A stretch of DNA of 64,000 nucleotides. Origin: Papio anubis. Lineage: Eukaryota > Chordata > Mammalia > Primates > Cercopithecidae. The notes under the pieces are model-generated. The model worked only from the letters and a program-made list of their open reading frames with translations, did not search any database and was not told the origin of the DNA. Position numbers and translations under genes: made by a program. Position 1 is the first letter of the stretch; each line of letters opens with the position of its first letter. The stretch spans positions 108,429,702 through 108,493,701 of the forward strand of contig NC_044981.1 in the NCBI RefSeq assembly GCF_008728515.1, in the 5' to 3' direction. Below, one piece after another: positions 61,432 to 64,000 of the stretch.

Positions 61432-62109
61432 AACAATATGTACGAAAACAGGAACTGGGAAGCGGTAATGGAGCAATCATGATGAATGAGGGGTCTCTCA
61501 TCTCATTGTCTGGATATGGTGATGTGGTGAGTTTCAGTTCTTTGATACTTTTTTATCTGAGCAGCCTGAAGGTCCTTTTCTAAGAAAGGAACACAGATAA
61601 AACAAATACAAGCTTCAGGCTTTAAGACCAGAAGGGTCAATTTCTATGTTTATTTAAAAAACAACCAAATGAAAAAATTATCTATGGGACTATTGGGTCG
61701 GTTTCAGCATTACCTCTAACAAGGATCTCCTGCTTTGGCACAATCAAGAGCAATACAATCTTATTAATGTTTTAGAGAGCTGATGTTTAGGAAATCAATG
61801 ACATGTAATGTTTAGAAGGGTTTTTGGTAGGCACATGCTTAAAGACCCTGCTCATTGGCTAGTAGGTGAATATCTGAGGAAAGAAATAATGTGTCTTGAG
61901 AGAGGATTAACTATAGCCTTTTAAAAATTCATTGAGATGATAAATTGCCTTCTTTATCATTCAGTTATGGTAGCAGGTTATCTGTGTTCTAATTTCGAGG
62001 GATGGCCTTTATCATTTCTAGCAACCAGTACAAAACATGTGATTACAGCCTCACAGAAAGGAGAGGTCATAGCCTCTGAACAACGCAACTTAGGTCAAAT
62101 TCAGGTTCT
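61432..62109. other. Unassigned stretch
   Basis: No recognised repeat. The 62-codon plus frame at 61937-62125 has no domain. No exon is called. Confidence 0.4.
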
Positions 62110-62275
62110 TTCATCTTCTATCTGACATTGGCAATTTACCTTTCTAAGAAGCAGTCTACTCAACTCTCAGTTGTAGTAATAACGCACATGTTGGAATGAT
62201 TGTGAAGAACAAGTATATACATTTATGTAAAGCATTCAGCACAGTTGTGACTGTCTAGAATAGAGGAAATCCTTA
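62110..62275 (+). repeat. MIR SINE fragment
   Basis: gacattggcaatttaccttt, tctaagaagcag, then aatgattgtgaagaacaagt, ttatgtaaagcattcagcac and agttgtgactgtctagaata match the MIR order, including 'gtaaagcgcttagcacagtgcctggcacatag'. Confidence 0.65.
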
Positions 62276-62814
62276 GCTGAGTGTGATCAAAGGGGCACCA
62301 TTTCAGGTTCTTTTCTTTGTTATTCTATAACTTTCCCAATTCTCAAGTGGAAGTTAATGCCAGAGTTTCATATATATTAATTTTGGTTTACAGCATATGA
62401 TTATATTTTAATTATATATTAAGTAGATTGAAAAGTTTATGTCATGCATTATTCTCAATCATTCTATTGCTTAATTGCCCTTATAAAACCTTGATTTAAA
62501 AAATTCCTCTAAATATTTTTAAAGACAGGTTTTTGGACCAATTCAAATCGGCTGACCATTTAAATTAAAAAAAAAAAATTTGTATTGCCCAGATTGTATA
62601 GGTCATGTAGACAGTGTTTCTTTCAGAAAGACAACCGAATGAGGTTTATTGCCTTTTAGGCTTGCTATGGGTTAGCAACATGTTTCATTGACTGTAAAAG
62701 CTATCCAGGTTTGCCAAATAACACACATCTGCTCTCTTTCCGAAGGCAGCATCTTGATGACCATATGTTACAGCTTTGTCATTACAGAGTCAAATCAGCT
62801 TGTTATTCTAATCT
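62276..62814. other. Unassigned AT-rich stretch
   Basis: No gene or repeat recognised. A-run at 62567-62578. Confidence 0.4.
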
Positions 62815-62960
62815 CTGGTTGTGAGTCACTTAACATCTCTGGCTTTGGTTTTCTTGCCTAAAAATGATTGTTCAGGGAATTAAGTAAGTGTGTGTGTGTG
62901 TATACATATGTGTGTATATATATGTATATCGGTATCTCTCTCTATATGTATATATCTCCT
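62815..62960 (+). repeat. MIR fragment followed by TG/TA microsatellite
   Basis: ttgtgagtcacttaacatct and ggttttcttgcctaaaaat are MIR core traces (to about 62888). Then a TG run and tata/tctc-rich simple sequence to 62960. Confidence 0.65.
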
Positions 62961-63004
62961 AATATAATATTTAACCCATATTAAACACAATAAGTGGTAC
63001 TCAT

Positions 63005-63640
63005 TTTTAATAACTTTATGGAAACAAATGATGTATGACAAAACTCACCCATTTGAAGCATGCATTTTAGTCATTTTTGGTATGTTAGCAGAGTTTTGCA
63101 ACCATCAATGACAATTAATTTTAGATCATTTTTATCACCCTCCAGAAAAACTCTCACACACCCATTAGCAGTCACTCCCCTTTCCTGCCTAGTGCCTACT
63201 CTTCCCCTTCCCCAAGCTCTAAGCAAGCAGTAATCTATTTTTCTCCCCTATAGAGCCATCTAGTGTGGACCTTTCATATAAACAGAATTATACAGTACAT
63301 GTTCCTGTGTGATTGTTTTCTTTTCTATTTAGCAAAATGTTTTCAAGTTTCAGTCATGTTTTACAGTGTATCATATCATATCGTTTTATTCTCAATCATT
63401 ATATGACTATACCACATTTTGTTCATTCGCTCATCAGTTCATTTGGGTTGTTTCTGCTTTATGACTGTTGTGAATAATGCTGCAATAAACATTCATGTCT
63501 AAAGTTTTTGTGTGGATATATGTTCTTACTTCTCTAGTGTACCTAGGAGTAGATACACAAGGTTACTCTATGCTTACCATTGTGAGGAACTGCCAAACGG
63601 CTTTCCAAAGTGGCTGTACCATTGGCACCCATTTTTGATC
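63005..63640 (-). mobile_element. Old L1 3' end (L1M-like)
   Basis: Antisense LINE order: ataactttatggaaacaaat and aactcacccatttgaagcat (3' UTR), then ccatctagtgtggacctttc, ttgtgaataatgctgcaata and aactgccaaacggctttcca (ORF2 C-terminal region). Diverged with no open frame. Confidence 0.78.
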
Positions 63641-64000
63641 TCTTGAGGATGATAGTTCTCTGGTGAGAATAAAGTGAGGAATACATCACATTTGAGGTAC
63701 TTCTAAAGCTGGAGTAAAGGATGCATCCTCAGATATCATCCAATAAATTCTAGTTTTCCTAACGTTTGCTGGGAGGCTTGCTGGAATTGAGCTGCTACTA
63801 AGAAGCCATCCACTTTTATCTCTAACTCCTAGAAGAGAAAGAACATCAGCCCTTAGTGAGCCAGTTTTAGAGTTAGCAGAATATTACTGACTTTGAAGAA
63901 AATTAGGTCTTTTAAAAATATCAACTTGTAGTGTCAGAGAAGCATCAGAAAGCAAAAACATATAAATTGCCTTTTATTAAAATAAGAACCAGTAAGGTGG
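63641..64000. other. Unassigned stretch at window end
   Basis: No recognised gene or repeat. Confidence 0.4.

Overview
The window is AT-rich, CpG-poor primate DNA with introns or intergenic sequence and no recognisable conserved protein-coding gene. Most of the length that can be identified is interspersed repeats: Alu, L1, MIR/L2, MaLR and ERV LTRs, and Tigger DNA transposons. The Alu at 36005-36303 carries changes (gctcaagcctg, gccgagacggg, gctgagatccggccactg) that I recognise from the Old World monkey AluYR lineage, not from human AluY. The source is therefore most likely a cercopithecid such as macaque, baboon or vervet. This rests on recalled subfamily knowledge, not on a database search.

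Layout: 1-7.7 kb is mostly unique sequence with a 438-bp Tigger-type element, a 5'-truncated L1 3' end, MIR pieces, two Alus and a polypyrimidine tract. 7.7-11.15 kb is a collapsed HERV-L provirus: 5' LTR stub, RT, RNase H, integrase and dUTPase remnants, then an MLT2A-type 3' LTR. 11.2-20.5 kb is one old minus-strand L1 reaching its 5' UTR. It is split by a complete two-LTR MSTA/MSTB-like MaLR (12477-14729) and by a younger L1 3' end (15588-16076). 20.6-28.6 kb is mainly unique AT-rich DNA with an MLT1 LTR, MIR copies and an LTR-like piece.

28.6-38.6 kb holds two ERV LTRs on opposite strands with AT-rich flanks that may be ERV internal sequence, three Alu loci, and a repeated segment whose 369-bp portion recurs almost unchanged at 54861-55229. 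38.6-49.6 kb has MLT1 and class I LTRs, an old L1, Alus, and a very anomalous GATC/CpG-rich tract at 44193-44385. 49.3-51.7 kb is a three-layer nest: an MLT1 LTR cut by a Tigger1 fossil, itself cut by an Alu with a perfect 13-bp target duplication. 52-64 kb contains Alus, an LTR-like segment, a second internally deleted minus-strand L1 (55995-59215), a Tigger element split by an Alu, and an old L1 end.

No system of cooperating genes is visible. The one non-repeat candidate for coding DNA is a minus-strand 70-codon exon-like block at 61175-61384. It has a favourable start context, one hydrophobic segment, a consensus splice donor in phase 0 and an upstream TATA-like box. The two things most worth checking are that block and the GATC-rich tract, which may well be an assembly or read-quality artefact.
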